Shown piece by piece: positions 9,718 through 20,461 of a stretch of DNA of 64,000 bases (positions are counted from its first letter, which is position 1; each line of letters starts with the position of its first letter). The notes below the pieces were generated by a model. The model had not been told where the DNA came from, did not search any database, and was given only the letters and a program-made list of their open reading frames with translations. Made by a program: the position numbers and the translations under genes. This stretch comes from Bacteroidia bacterium (GTDB lineage: Bacteria; Bacteroidota; Bacteroidia; NS11-12g; UBA9320): assembly GCA_018402155.1 (NCBI GenBank), contig JAGYJG010000001.1, forward strand, positions 1,004,198 to 1,068,197, in the 5' to 3' direction.

Positions 9718-10413
9718 TTATTCTACGATTTCTAGTAGTTCTACCTCAAAAACTAGTGTAGAACCAGCTGGTATAGGACCTGTAGCTCTATCTCCGTATG
9801 CTAATTCTGAAGGTATAACGAGTTCCCATTTAGACCCAACTGGCATAATAGCTAGTGCCTCTGTCCATCCTGGTATAACCTGATCTGTTCCAAACTCTGC
9901 TGGCTCTCCTCTTTCTATAGAGCTGTCAAAAACAGTACCATCAGTCAATTTTCCGGTATAATGTACCTTCACCTTTGATCCAGCTGCAGGCACAGCTCCA
10001 TTTCCTTCAGTAATTATGCGATACTGCAGACCACTTTCAGTCACTTTCACTCCATCTTTGGCTTTGTTTTCGTCCAAAAATTTATTTCCTAACGCCTTAG
10101 ATTCTGCACTTTTAGCCTCTTCTAATCGGTTAAAGAATCCGGTTAAACATTCATTGGCTACCTCCTCAGACAATTCACTTTCTTTACCATCCATAATGCG
10201 TTGTACACCAGTAAGAAAAGAGCGATTATCCAATTCCTTTACACCACCTTTTTCGGTGAGTCCTTTAGCATATTGCACTCCTAGCAGATAACTCACTGAG
10301 TCTAACTCAGTGGCGAGCTCAGTAGCTTTATTGGTGTCAATACTTAATCCGTTGTTTTGGTTGCAAGCTGTTAATACTGTAACCACACTTGCTAATACTA
10401 ATAATTGTTTCAT
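9718..10413 (-). CDS. FKBP-type peptidyl-prolyl cis-trans isomerase (lipoprotein)
   Basis: [40 protein letters not shown]...[30 protein letters not shown]-like N-terminal half; lipobox LTAC. Confidence 0.93.
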   Translation of the reverse strand: MKQLLVLASVVTVLTACNQNNGLSIDTNKATELATELDSVSYLLGVQYAKGLTEKGGVKELDNRSFLTGVQRIMDGKESELSEEVANECLTGFFNRLEEAKSAESKALGNKFLDENKAKDGVKVTESGLQYRIITEGNGAVPAAGSKVKVHYTGKLTDGTVFDSSIERGEPAEFGTDQVIPGWTEALAIMPVGSKWELVIPSELAYGDRATGPIPAGSTLVFEVELLEIVE

Positions 10414-10454
10414 TTGTTTGTTTTTCTATGTTAAAATCTGTTTTGTCTTTCTTT

Positions 10455-12080
<1,626 letters not shown>

Positions 12081-12302
12081 TTAAAAGGTTGCAATATTAG
12101 CGGTTTATACTTGGTTTGCATAACTTATTAGGCTATAAAAATTGGAGATTTTCTCAGATAAGCTTTTGATTAAAAAGCAGATTGTAGAAATCGAACGTTT
12201 TTTTTGATTTTTTCGCGCTTTCATTCGTTCTTATTTAAATTCTACACCCGAAAAAATATTCCAAAAAATCCTACTGCTCTCACAAGAAAAAAAAATAAAC
12301 GC

Positions 12303-12330
12303 TTGAAAGTTGTACAAAGGAATATATTTG
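12303..12330 (+). promoter_or_regulatory. candidate Bacteroidota-type promoter of the RRM gene
   Basis: TTG-N17-TATATTTG resembles the -33 TTTG / -7 TAnnTTTG consensus. Confidence 0.45.
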
Positions 12331-12430
12331 CATCAACATAGAATCAGTAATATGGCAATTTTCACTCAATCTTTAACGCCTTCTCCGTAGCGTCAGATTC
12401 TAATTTACTAACATTTTTTTAATAAACACA

Positions 12431-12697
12431 ATGAACATTTTTGTAGCAAGTTTGCCTTTTAGCGCAGACGACAACGACCTAAGAGAACTTTTCGAACCAT
12501 TTGGTGAAGTTACTTCAGCCAAGGTTATTTTTGACAGAGACAGAAACAGATCCAAAGGATTTGGTTTTGTAGAAATGGCAGACGATTCGTCTGCAAAAGC
12601 AGCTATTGCAGAGCTAAATGAATCCTCATTTGAAGGAAGAGACTTAGTAGTAAAGGTAGCTGAAGACAGACCTCAAAGAAGCGATAGAAGATATTAA
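12431..12697 (+). CDS. RNA-binding protein with a single RRM domain
   Basis: MNIFVASLPFSADDNDLRELFEPFGEVTSAKVIFDRDRNRSKGFGFVEMADD: RNP2 and RNP1 (KGFGFVEM). Confidence 0.95.
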   Translation: MNIFVASLPFSADDNDLRELFEPFGEVTSAKVIFDRDRNRSKGFGFVEMADDSSAKAAIAELNESSFEGRDLVVKVAEDRPQRSDRRY

Positions 12698-12724
12698 TCG
12701 ATAGATTTTAAGGTTTGATTACCC

Positions 12725-12758
12725 AAAAAAGCCCGGAACAGTCGTTTCGGGCTTTTTT
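12725..12758 (+). terminator. intrinsic terminator downstream of the RRM gene
   Basis: AAAAAAGCCCGGAAC-AGTC-GTTTCGGGCTTTTTT. Confidence 0.85.
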
Positions 12759-12828
12759 TATACTCTTTTAATGTCCATGTCATACTTTTTTAGGCTTGAA
12801 CAAAAACACAACTAAAACTAGGAGCAAA

Positions 12829-14037
12829 TTATTGCTTTTTGTGTTCCTCTTCCTCACACACCTCTGTAAGATAGCTATTTAGCGTTTTAGCTATACTATC
12901 CCAACTAAATCGACTGCGCGCTATATCTAACCCCTTCTCTCCTATTTCTTTGCGCTCATCTTCACTGCTTAATAATTGATTTACAACTGCTATAAAATCG
13001 TCTTTTTGTTTGGCAAGCACCACTCCTTGTCCACTTTTTATCTGCAAACCCGCAAAACCTATGTGCGTACAAACCGCGGGTACACCCATAGCCATAGCCT
13101 CTAATACCTTGTTTTGAGTACCCGCCCCAAATCGCAATGGCGCTACTACAACACTAGCTTGCTCATACATCTCTCGTATATTTGGCACAAAACCAGTAAC
13201 TATCACCCTACTAGATGCTAACGATTTTACAGAGTCTACGGGTCTTTGTCCTGCTATAACAAACTTCACTTGCATATTTTTACTAGCAATTTCTGGCCAC
13301 AATTCTTTTACAAAATAGTGTACAGCATCAACATTGGGCGCATAGTCCATATTTCCGGTAAAAAGTACAGTCTCACTCTTGCTGTAGTCGTGCCCACCCC
13401 CTATATCAATATCAAAAGTTTCTAAATCTACACCATTCAGTAGTATGTCTACATTATCTGTTTTGTGTAGTTTTTCCAAATACATCTTATCCTCTACAGA
13501 ACATACAAGGGTTTTATTATATTGAGTTATTACTGTTTCTGCTGCAGTTAATCTGCCTATCTCTACGGCATCAATTAAACGATTAAAAAACGGTCGTTCG
13601 GTGTTTTTTCTGCGTTTAAAGTACAACGAAAAGGCATCAGGAAGATCCAATATTTTCGGAATTTTCAACCCTTTGGTGTATTGACTCATACGCAGATGCT
13701 GAGTGTGCACTACGTCTATTTGGTAATGTTCCACAGCAAAATTTACCATACGCTTCATCTTCGTACTTTTAAAATAAGCTAACTGAAGCGGAAGAGAAGA
13801 AAACAGAGCTGGAATACCATTTAGAACAGAACGCCATTTGGGCAGATAAACCAATTCTATTTCCTCAAAAAACGGTTGAACGTCTTTTAAATAATTAAGT
13901 TCGCTTCTATGCTCATAAAAAGTAACCAAATAAAGTTTGTGCTCCTTTGACAGCCGGCGTGTCAGATTATAAATCTTAAGCTTATCTCCCCTGAAAGGAG
14001 GATAAGGAAACCTATTGGCTACAAATAAAACATTCAC
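12829..14037 (-). CDS. glycosyltransferase family 4-type sugar transferase
   Basis: NVLFVANRFPYPPFRGDKLKIYNLTRRL...DVDILLNGVDLETF...VLFTGNMDYAPNVDAVHYFVKELWPEI...VVVAPLRFGAGTQNKVLEAMAMGVPAVCT; the conserved start is at a GTG (14037), so the ORF-track extension to 14121 is probably not translated. Confidence 0.88.
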   Translation of the reverse strand: MNVLFVANRFPYPPFRGDKLKIYNLTRRLSKEHKLYLVTFYEHRSELNYLKDVQPFFEEIELVYLPKWRSVLNGIPALFSSLPLQLAYFKSTKMKRMVNFAVEHYQIDVVHTQHLRMSQYTKGLKIPKILDLPDAFSLYFKRRKNTERPFFNRLIDAVEIGRLTAAETVITQYNKTLVCSVEDKMYLEKLHKTDNVDILLNGVDLETFDIDIGGGHDYSKSETVLFTGNMDYAPNVDAVHYFVKELWPEIASKNMQVKFVIAGQRPVDSVKSLASSRVIVTGFVPNIREMYEQASVVVAPLRFGAGTQNKVLEAMAMGVPAVCTHIGFAGLQIKSGQGVVLAKQKDDFIAVVNQLLSSEDERKEIGEKGLDIARSRFSWDSIAKTLNSYLTEVCEEEEHKKQ

Positions 14038-14277
14038 GCAGTGCAAAGTAAAACATATTTTAAGGCTCTCTGCATTTTTTATGAATCGATATTTTTTTAC
14101 TTCGTTGCAGATTATACTCAATGCTTTCTTGTAAAAAACGCTACATCCTTACAATTCGAATTAAAACATACGATTTATCTATTCTGTGCTATAGGAATTT
14201 TTGACATACTCAATTTTAAGCTAATGTTAAGTAATGGTGTATCAAAAAGTGTATTTTCGAAGTTTAATTGGACACAT

Positions 14278-17200
14278 ATGAATAAGCAAAAAGTAACACT
14301 ACTTGGATTTTTAATTGTTTTTGGAACATTTGCAATGGCACAAGATACCATTGTAGTGCAAGCACTGAACTACAACACGCCCACAAGAGATACCATAGTG
14401 AATTTTCCGGACGGGACAGAATCGTACTCCAAAATACTAATGCGCTATGCTATGCGGTGCAAAGGGGCAAGAGTAAGCACAGGAGCCAACCGAAATTTGG
14501 GGTGCGGCGAGTGGGACTATAGCTGCAATACTTACATAGAAGATCCTTCGCGAATAGACTCATTTAGAGCATCTACACCAGAGTATGCAATACTAAACTT
14601 TGACGGCACCACCTACAGCTACAAAAGTACACCGGTCAATTCCCTATACCGAAATACAAGACGAACCACTACTGTGGTAAGTAAAACAGATACCTCTAAA
14701 GGTACTATACTTGGTGCTGAAACTGAAAGCGTGGCATACATACTTCCTACCTCAAACAATCCGGAAAGTGGCTACGCCGGAAAAGCATACTACCTCTACA
14801 CCGCTTCAGAACTCTCGGCAGCAGGCCTTCAAGCAGGTAGCATAAGTGCACTTAGTCTCATATCAAACAATACATCAAACATAGAAAATCTGCACGTGCG
14901 GATACGAAAAGCTAACAACGATACACTAGCTGCTTCAAATTTAGAAACAAACGGATTTATCAGTGTATTTCTGGATAATTTAGAGCTAAATATTGGTAAA
15001 AATACGTTGACTTTTCACACCCCTTTCAGCTGGGATGGAATCTCTAATTTAGTAATAGAATTTACATCAAACGGACGTGTAAACATGTTGTCAAACATTG
15101 AAAGTCACCGGTCAGATGCCGGAAGCAGTTTGGTGGCTTTTGGTGGACGAAAGTTGCACTTTGATGGAAAAACAACCTATGTAGAGGCTGACAACTACCC
15201 CGGCATATTGGGTACTCAAGACCGCACCATAGATGTATGGATAAAAACAGACAAAGTTAACGGAGAAATATGTAGCTGGGGAAAAGATGCCCCAGGCCAA
15301 AAATGGGTATTTCGTGTAAACGGAGACGGCACCCTACGCACTGAGGTAAATGGCGGAGGAATTAATGGTACAACAGTGATAACAGACAATAAATGGCACC
15401 ATGTTGCATGTGTGTTTTCAGGCACAAATATAGCTGGAATAAAGCACTATGTAGACGGTAAGCTAGACCCAAACGGAGCCGTTACCCCAGCTAATATAAA
15501 TACTGTATCAGATATCAATGTGCGTATTAGTCGCGGTATAAACAACCGCTACTATAAAGGGGAACTAGACGAAATACGCATTTGGAATGTGGCCCTATCT
15601 GCCGCCGAATTACAACAAGTAAAAAACCAACTGGTAGTGCCGCAAGACCCACGTATAGCGCTACATTATCAGTTTAATGTAGTAGATGAAACTACTGTTT
15701 TTTGCAGCGCCAACACTCCAAAAAAAGGGACAATTAACGGATTTATAGGATATACCAACACACGCGCCCTTGCTATATTTAAAGATTATTTTTATTCACC
15801 TTTTCGACCTACACTCACTCTATATGGTGGAAACTATGACATCACTACCTCTACAAGTGTAAACTACGACACCGTACCAAACTTACCCAATGAAGTAATA
15901 CGGTATGCCATACAAAGCAGAGCCAATACCACTGAATTTGATATACTAAAAATAGCCGAACGATTACAAAAGTGGGACGCAGACAAAAAAACGTATTATT
16001 ATGATGAGGCGGGCCTAGTGTATGACTCTGCTACAGTAGTTTCTGACGGTAGTATAACTATAAAAAACCTTGCATTGATTCGAAGATGGCCCTCTCGCCT
16101 AGAAATAATGTCCTTTGTCACTCCCTATGGCATAGGACTAGACCTTGGCCCAGAAGGAAAATCATGGACCTTTGATGTGACCGACTTCACACCTATTCTC
16201 AAAGGAAATAAACGACTTTTTTTGGGCAGAGGCGGAGAGAATCAAGAGGAAATGGACATCCAATTTTTATTTATAAAAGGAACACCCGCACGCGAAGTGC
16301 TAGACATCCGACAAATTTGGCCCACCCAGCAATATCAGCCAAACTACACACAAATACTAGCTAATGATGTCTATTTCCCGCCAGTTAACTTTCGAACTAT
16401 GGACATAGCCAAAGGTTTCAAAATACGATCTGCCATCACAGGACATGGACAACAAGGTGAGTTTATACCGCGAAATCATTTTATAAAAGCAAATGACCAA
16501 ACGTATATGCGATCTGTGTGGAAATCATGCGGAGATAATCCTATATATCCCCAAGGTGGCACCTGGATATATGACCGAGCGGGATGGTGCCCAAGTATGG
16601 CCACAGATGTAGCCGAATATGACCTTACCCAAACCATACAAGGGGGAGAAAACTTGCTACTAGACTACGGCATAGAAAATGGCCAAGGAGACTCTCGTTA
16701 TATCATAAATAACCAATTGGTAAGTTATGGAGAATACAATTTCGGATACGATTTGAGCATAGAAGACATAATAGAACCATCTAACAAAGTGGAGCACGCC
16801 CGTAGCAACCCTACGTGTATTTCACCTAAAATGACCGTTCGAAACAACGGAAAAAATAAAGTGTATAATATGACCATAGACTATTGGGTAAATAACCGAG
16901 CAAACAAGCGAACATTTACGTGGGAGTGCGATATGGCTACTGGAGATGTAGAAACAGTATATTTTCCGATTGACAACTCTGTATACAGCACAGGAAACGC
17001 TGCCAACAACGTGTTTTATGCAGAAATTACAGCCATAGAAGGTAACACTACAGCCGACGAGTATCAAGCAAATAATGTTTTTCAAAGTCCTTTTGAATTG
17101 CCCGAAGTGTATCCTAAAAATTTCTTTTTGTTTTATAGAACCAATAATGCACCCAATGAAAATAAAGTAACACTTTTAGACGAATGGGGAAAAGTAGTAT

Positions 17201-17691
17201 TTGAAAGAGATCAAATGACCGCCAATACCCTCTACAGAGATACGCTAAACTTAGGTTTGGGTTGCTACAAGCTTATAGTGGAAGATACCGATGGCGATGG
17301 ACTTAGTTTTTTTGCTAACAATGATGGATCTGGATTTTTCAGACTGTGGGAAGTAGGAGGAACTATGCTCAAAACACTGAACCCAGATTTTGGAAACAAA
17401 ACAGAACTTCAGTTTACGGTAGTGCACGCGCTAGATGTGCCCAAACATAAGATAGACTTGGGTTATGAACTTTATCCTAATCCTTCCCAAGGGGAATTTA
17501 CCGTGAGCGGAGGAGACCTGAAAGGAGCTACACATCATGTTTACAATAACTTTGGACAGAAAATAGTAGCACCATATACCAATAATGAGTGGTCTCTGAA
17601 ATACGATTTGAGTAATGAGCCAAGTGGAATATATACCATCCGCATAGAGAAAAATGGTGTACTGTGGACGCATAAAGTAATCGTACACTGA
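14278..17691 (+). CDS. secreted PNGase F-like protein with inserted LamG domain and T9SS type A sorting domain
   Basis: Signal peptide MNKQKVTLLGFLIVFGTFAMAQ; CGEWDYSCNTYI and GTWIYDRAGWCPSMATDVAEYDLT resemble PNGase F halves; LamG-like LHFDGKTTYVEA...TIDVWIKTD...KWHHVACVFSG; C-terminal YPNPSQGEFTVSGG...PSGIYTIRIEKNGVLWTHKVIVH. Start moved from 14041 to the ATG at 14278. Confidence 0.82.
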   Translation: MNKQKVTLLGFLIVFGTFAMAQDTIVVQALNYNTPTRDTIVNFPDGTESYSKILMRYAMRCKGARVSTGANRNLGCGEWDYSCNTYIEDPSRIDSFRASTPEYAILNFDGTTYSYKSTPVNSLYRNTRRTTTVVSKTDTSKGTILGAETESVAYILPTSNNPESGYAGKAYYLYTASELSAAGLQAGSISALSLISNNTSNIENLHVRIRKANNDTLAASNLETNGFISVFLDNLELNIGKNTLTFHTPFSWDGISNLVIEFTSNGRVNMLSNIESHRSDAGSSLVAFGGRKLHFDGKTTYVEADNYPGILGTQDRTIDVWIKTDKVNGEICSWGKDAPGQKWVFRVNGDGTLRTEVNGGGINGTTVITDNKWHHVACVFSGTNIAGIKHYVDGKLDPNGAVTPANINTVSDINVRISRGINNRYYKGELDEIRIWNVALSAAELQQVKNQLVVPQDPRIALHYQFNVVDETTVFCSANTPKKGTINGFIGYTNTRALAIFKDYFYSPFRPTLTLYGGNYDITTSTSVNYDTVPNLPNEVIRYAIQSRANTTEFDILKIAERLQKWDADKKTYYYDEAGLVYDSATVVSDGSITIKNLALIRRWPSRLEIMSFVTPYGIGLDLGPEGKSWTFDVTDFTPILKGNKRLFLGRGGENQEEMDIQFLFIKGTPAREVLDIRQIWPTQQYQPNYTQILANDVYFPPVNFRTMDIAKGFKIRSAITGHGQQGEFIPRNHFIKANDQTYMRSVWKSCGDNPIYPQGGTWIYDRAGWCPSMATDVAEYDLTQTIQGGENLLLDYGIENGQGDSRYIINNQLVSYGEYNFGYDLSIEDIIEPSNKVEHARSNPTCISPKMTVRNNGKNKVYNMTIDYWVNNRANKRTFTWECDMATGDVETVYFPIDNSVYSTGNAANNVFYAEITAIEGNTTADEYQANNVFQSPFELPEVYPKNFFLFYRTNNAPNENKVTLLDEWGKVVFERDQMTANTLYRDTLNLGLGCYKLIVEDTDGDGLSFFANNDGSGFFRLWEVGGTMLKTLNPDFGNKTELQFTVVHALDVPKHKIDLGYELYPNPSQGEFTVSGGDLKGATHHVYNNFGQKIVAPYTNNEWSLKYDLSNEPSGIYTIRIEKNGVLWTHKVIVH

Positions 17692-17904
17692 TACAATACT
17701 AATGCTTCATGCCCATATTTACAGCAGAAATATGTAGTACCTTGAGTTCAACAAAAGTCTTACCTTCTACGCTACTACTCGCCGTTGTTAATAGCTTTAA
17801 TAAGCGGGTTTAACCGGAATAAATTACGTTTTGTGATCTGTTTTAAGAATATCTGACCAGATAAAGAATAATCGATCGCAGGTTAGTACCTTTGTAACAT
17901 ACAA

Positions 17905-19110
17905 ATGAGGGAAAAAAAATTAGACACCATAGAAGAAGCCATAGAAGAAATCAAAAATGGCAAAATGGTTATAGTAGTAGATGATGAAGACCGCGAAAAC
18001 GAGGGCGACTTTCTAACTGCCGCTCGCAACGTAACGACAGAAATGGTTAATTTTATGGCCAGAGAAGGACGCGGTCTTATTTGTGTACCACTAACCGAAG
18101 AACGTTGCGACGAGTTAGATTTAGACCTTATGGTAGGGAAAAATACAGCCCAGTATGAAACTCCATTTACGGTATCGGTAGACCTCATAGGCCATGGCAC
18201 GAGCACGGGTATATCTGCCTACGATAGGGCTATGACAATACAAGCGCTAGTAAATCCAAACACCGACCCCAATGAGCTAGGAAAACCTGGTCATATTTTT
18301 CCGCTACGTGCCCGCACCCAAGGTGTATTACGCAGGGCTGGACACACAGAGGCTGCTATTGATTTTGCCCGTTTGGCTGGTTTTGAGCCTGCAGGATGCA
18401 TAGTCGAAATAATGAACGAGGACGGGTCTATGGCTAGACTAAAAGACCTATGGGCGGTAGCCGAAAAGCACGATATGAAAATCGTATCGATAGCTGACCT
18501 CATAGAGTACCGCCTAAAACATGAAAGCCTGATAGAAAAACAAATAGATGTACATATGCCGACAAAATTTGGAGAATTTGAGCTGCATGCCTACAAGCAA
18601 GTAAGCAACGGTATGGATCACTTAGCACTGGTAAAAGGCAAATGGAAACCCGACGAGCCTGTATTAGTAAGAGTGCACTCTAGCTGTATCACTGGCGATA
18701 TTTTTGGTAGCTGCCGCTGCGACTGTGGTGAGCAATTGCAAAAAGCAATGCAGACCATAGAAAAAGAAGGCAAAGGAGTGATAGTATACATGAACCAGGA
18801 AGGACGTGGCATAGGGCTGCTCAATAAACTAAAGGCCTATAAACTGCAAGAAAATGGATTAGATACTGTAGAAGCAAACCAAAAACTCGGTTTTCAGATG
18901 GATGAGCGTGACTACGGCGTTGGAGCACAAATACTGCGAGACCTAGGCGTAAGCAAAATGAGACTAATGAGTAATAATCCAAAAAAACGCAAAGGTTTGA
19001 TAGGATATGGACTAGAAATTGTAGAAAATATAGCGCTTCAAGTTATTGCCAATCCACACAACAAAAACTATCTCAGTACCAAAAAAGAAAAAATGGGCCA
19101 CGAGCTGTAG
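17905..19110 (+). CDS. ribBA: bifunctional 3,4-dihydroxy-2-butanone-4-phosphate synthase / GTP cyclohydrolase II
   Basis: [15 protein letters not shown] (RibB) and [24 protein letters not shown]...[18 protein letters not shown] (RibA). Confidence 0.97.
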   Translation: MREKKLDTIEEAIEEIKNGKMVIVVDDEDRENEGDFLTAARNVTTEMVNFMAREGRGLICVPLTEERCDELDLDLMVGKNTAQYETPFTVSVDLIGHGTSTGISAYDRAMTIQALVNPNTDPNELGKPGHIFPLRARTQGVLRRAGHTEAAIDFARLAGFEPAGCIVEIMNEDGSMARLKDLWAVAEKHDMKIVSIADLIEYRLKHESLIEKQIDVHMPTKFGEFELHAYKQVSNGMDHLALVKGKWKPDEPVLVRVHSSCITGDIFGSCRCDCGEQLQKAMQTIEKEGKGVIVYMNQEGRGIGLLNKLKAYKLQENGLDTVEANQKLGFQMDERDYGVGAQILRDLGVSKMRLMSNNPKKRKGLIGYGLEIVENIALQVIANPHNKNYLSTKKEKMGHEL

Positions 19111-19216
19111 GATATTGTAAAAAATATTATAATATAGGAAAACAATCACACATCAGATTAAAGAAGAATTGAAGGAGTAAATTGGCGGTTGATAAGCCTT
19201 AAACACTATCTGTAAA

Positions 19217-20080
19217 CTAATGCTTAACCCTATGTTTTGGTTCATAAATGAGCCTAAGAAATGAACTGAATCTTTCATTTTCTCTATTAATCGGAATTCC
19301 GGTAACTATGCCAATCAGAAAATTATCGGCTACACTTACCCTCATTTGCGGCCTTATAGTCATATCAAAATCTCCACGCTCTATTGCTTTATTAAATTCT
19401 ATACCTAAAAAATTTCGAGTTCCTGGAATCATGTAGTGTACGTTACTGTTGATTTGCCAACTGGTGCTTATTTTATTATTAGCAAAATGTTGTCTCACAG
19501 CAGGCCCAGTATATAGTAGCGAGTGCCAGTTAGTACCCCATCTTCTTGCAGCTATAAAAAAAGGGTTATATACATTTCCGGTGTAAATGCTGTTTTTGCC
19601 GTACTTGCTAAAATCGTTTAATTCAAATTCTTGTATATAACCCAAGGCCATACTTGTTTGGTGCTTTTCCGACACATAAAATGAATATTGTGCTGCTAAT
19701 TTAATGCTATTTAAATTATTATCAGGCGCATCTGCATTGTCATCTATTGGGTAATACAATGAAAAAGGTAATTCTACCTCTAGACCTAGCCTGTCTATGG
19801 GTGCCCATTCATACTCTATTAGTGCCACATATTCATCGTAGTCAGTATTGTCCGTCAGACCGAGTCCGACATTCCATTCTTTTTCACCTTTTCTTGCGCC
19901 CAAATCTCTTATCAAATCAATATATAGAGGCTCTGCGTGCAACACCTTATCTGGCTCTAGCCTGTTTTCTATCTCTTCCACATATTGACTATCTTTTTTT
20001 GCTTTGATTTCTTTGTTTGTTTGGGCATTTAAGTGTGTAAGCACTGTGATCAATAAAATAGATAAACAAATTTTTTTCAT
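19217..20080 (-). CDS. HAEPLYID-family predicted outer-membrane protein
   Basis: Signal peptide and the sequence HAEPLYIDLIRDLGARKGEKEWNVGLGL; beta-barrel-like pattern. Confidence 0.75.
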   Translation of the reverse strand: MKKICLSILLITVLTHLNAQTNKEIKAKKDSQYVEEIENRLEPDKVLHAEPLYIDLIRDLGARKGEKEWNVGLGLTDNTDYDEYVALIEYEWAPIDRLGLEVELPFSLYYPIDDNADAPDNNLNSIKLAAQYSFYVSEKHQTSMALGYIQEFELNDFSKYGKNSIYTGNVYNPFFIAARRWGTNWHSLLYTGPAVRQHFANNKISTSWQINSNVHYMIPGTRNFLGIEFNKAIERGDFDMTIRPQMRVSVADNFLIGIVTGIPINRENERFSSFLRLIYEPKHRVKH

Positions 20081-20461
20081 ACGATACGGAAGTTCATTTT
20101 ATTTGAATTAAAAGCTCACCAAATTTGCTATGCAGCATGAACAATTAAGCTATAAATTAAAACTATATTTTCGCCGCGAAAGTATACCTAATTCAGGAAA
20201 GAGCAAGAGCATATTTGTATTTAAAAGAAAGTAAGCGAGATAAAGACATTTACATTACAATATGCTGGCAAAGAACACTATAGTCAACCTTTCTACCCAC
20301 GTATAATTAGACCAAACTTGTGTGTATATGATAGCCTTTTTATGATATCCTCAAAAGTTATTTTAATAAGTTTAATCTAAAATAGGCAATTAATCACTTG
20401 CTAAAATATGTTCTTACGAAAGTATTTCGAACAGCTTTATTTGCTTTATTTCAAGGGTAAG

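Noticed and set aside
14041-14277. 79-aa N-terminal extension of the PNGase F-like ORF in the track
   Set aside because: A clean signal peptide begins at ATG 14278; the extension overlaps the divergent gene and is likely non-coding.
17700-17904. Possible FMN riboswitch upstream of ribBA
   Set aside because: No recognisable RFN element consensus in the 200 nt leader; no supporting structure seen.
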